From: Posidonia oceanica
Taxonomy: Eukaryota; Streptophyta; Magnoliopsida; Alismatales; Posidoniaceae
Direction of reading: 5' to 3'
Assembly: GCA_037176725.1 (NCBI GenBank)
Contig: JAZBRS010000059.1
Span: forward strand, 7,303,001 to 7,367,000
DNA length: 64,000 bases
In this document: piece by piece, positions 63,682-64,000 of the stretch
Layout of the letters: every line of letters begins with the position of its first letter
How positions within the stretch are numbered: the first letter of the stretch is position 1
Notes under the pieces: model-generated
Seen by the model: only the letters and a program-made list of their open reading frames with translations
The model's database searches: none
Told to the model about the DNA's origin: nothing
Position numbers and translations under genes: made by a program

Positions 63682-64000
63682 GCAGGGGTACCCCCATAGG
63701 GTCAGGGGACGGTTTTTTGGGGAGAGTGGAACACAATTTTAGAGGGAAATTTATGAGAGAGAAGTTGTGGAAATCAAGTGAGTTGAGAAAGAACTTTGAG
63801 AGAGCTTGAGTCCTCTTCCATCTTCAACCACACCAACGGCGTATTGCATTCTGTTGCATACCATCCATATCAAAAGGGGGTTTTCTTTTTTAATAGTTTG
63901 CATATCATATTTCCTTTCACATATTGTTGTAGCTATTAATATTCATACATAGTTGCAACTGGGGGGGTAAAACCTCTTGGGTAAGTCTTTTCCTCTTTTC

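Larger units (their letters stand above)
61704..64000 (+). mobile_element. LTR of element D, running off the window
   Basis: Starts TGTAGACACCCC directly after copia RNase H; its 3' end is outside the window. It holds ten 28-29-nt hairpin units in five places (61936-63610), a GC-rich block (62430-62600) resembling transcribed LTR sequence, a second LTR-like start at 63085, and a TATA box at 63675. Open frames here are short and unsupported. CCAAT-type left target bases (GCCAA before 61704) cannot be checked without the right end. Confidence 0.7.
63085..64000 (+). mobile_element. Possible second, nested LTR start of a D-related element
   Basis: TGTAGATACCCCGTTTTGGC at 63085 resembles the LTR D start TGTAGACACCCCATTTTGAC at 61704 (five differences in 20). 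Sequence after it differs from LTR D, but it also contains hairpin units, then a TATA box. This could be a related element inserted in LTR D, or a composite LTR; the window ends before this can be settled. Confidence 0.45.

Noticed and set aside
1..64000. Search for host genes, tRNAs, rRNA or organelle insertions
   Set aside because: No exon series outside the elements, no cloverleaf with B-box sequence and no rRNA-like blocks were recognised on reading; a covariance-model scan would be needed to exclude short RNAs.

Overview
The window is plant nuclear DNA made almost entirely of nested LTR retrotransposons. No single-copy host gene, tRNA or rRNA gene was found. The evidence is Tat/Ogre-lineage Ty3/gypsy proteins (two RNase H domains, G-patch, CX2HX4HX4C gag knuckle), very long LTRs, plant mobile domain (PMD) genes, a Ty1/copia remnant and a Tourist-like MITE. 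The host is an angiosperm with a repeat-rich genome; the species cannot be named from this sequence.

Layout. (1) Positions 1-31927, minus strand: two almost identical copies of one Tat element (family A) head to tail. Unit A runs from its 5' LTR (31927-26153) through gag-pro, pol and a sense-strand DUF7745-like ORF to a truncated LTR (12718-11286). That truncated LTR also serves as the 5' LTR of unit B, whose pol ends near the window start. (2) Positions 31928-59609, plus strand: element C, a second Tat-type element. Its 5' LTR is interrupted by array A/B and its 3' LTR by a family-A solo LTR (53344-59290, 5-bp target duplication ATATG). C carries gag, two retropepsin-like domains, G-patch, RT, two RNase H domains and integrase, all damaged mainly by TAG codons. 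Between pol and the 3' LTR it carries two genes on the opposite strand: a nine-exon PMD gene (49139-44275) and a DUF7745-like ORF (50903-49710). (3) Positions 59610-61703: the 3' part of a Ty1/copia pol, split by a MITE with TAA duplications, into which C had inserted. (4) Positions 61704-64000: the LTR of a further element (D), probably with a related LTR start nested at 63085.

Order of events by nesting: copia first, then C, the MITE and D into copia, then family-A insertions into both LTRs of C, then tandem duplication of the family-A internal region. Family-A internals differ less from each other than the flanking LTR segments do, which points to recombination after insertion.

Most interesting signals: (a) the PMD gene antisense in C, whose nine predicted exons join in one frame, almost all in phase 0; (b) a fixed 21-nt hairpin unit, GTCGCC-N9-GGCGAC, repeated near the transcription units of C, and a related family of ten 28-29-nt hairpins in D. 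At four TATA-like boxes the nearest hairpin ends 63-64 bp upstream. A self-encoded protein acting on its own DNA sites (compare VANC of VANDAL transposons) is a testable idea and is not shown by this sequence alone.
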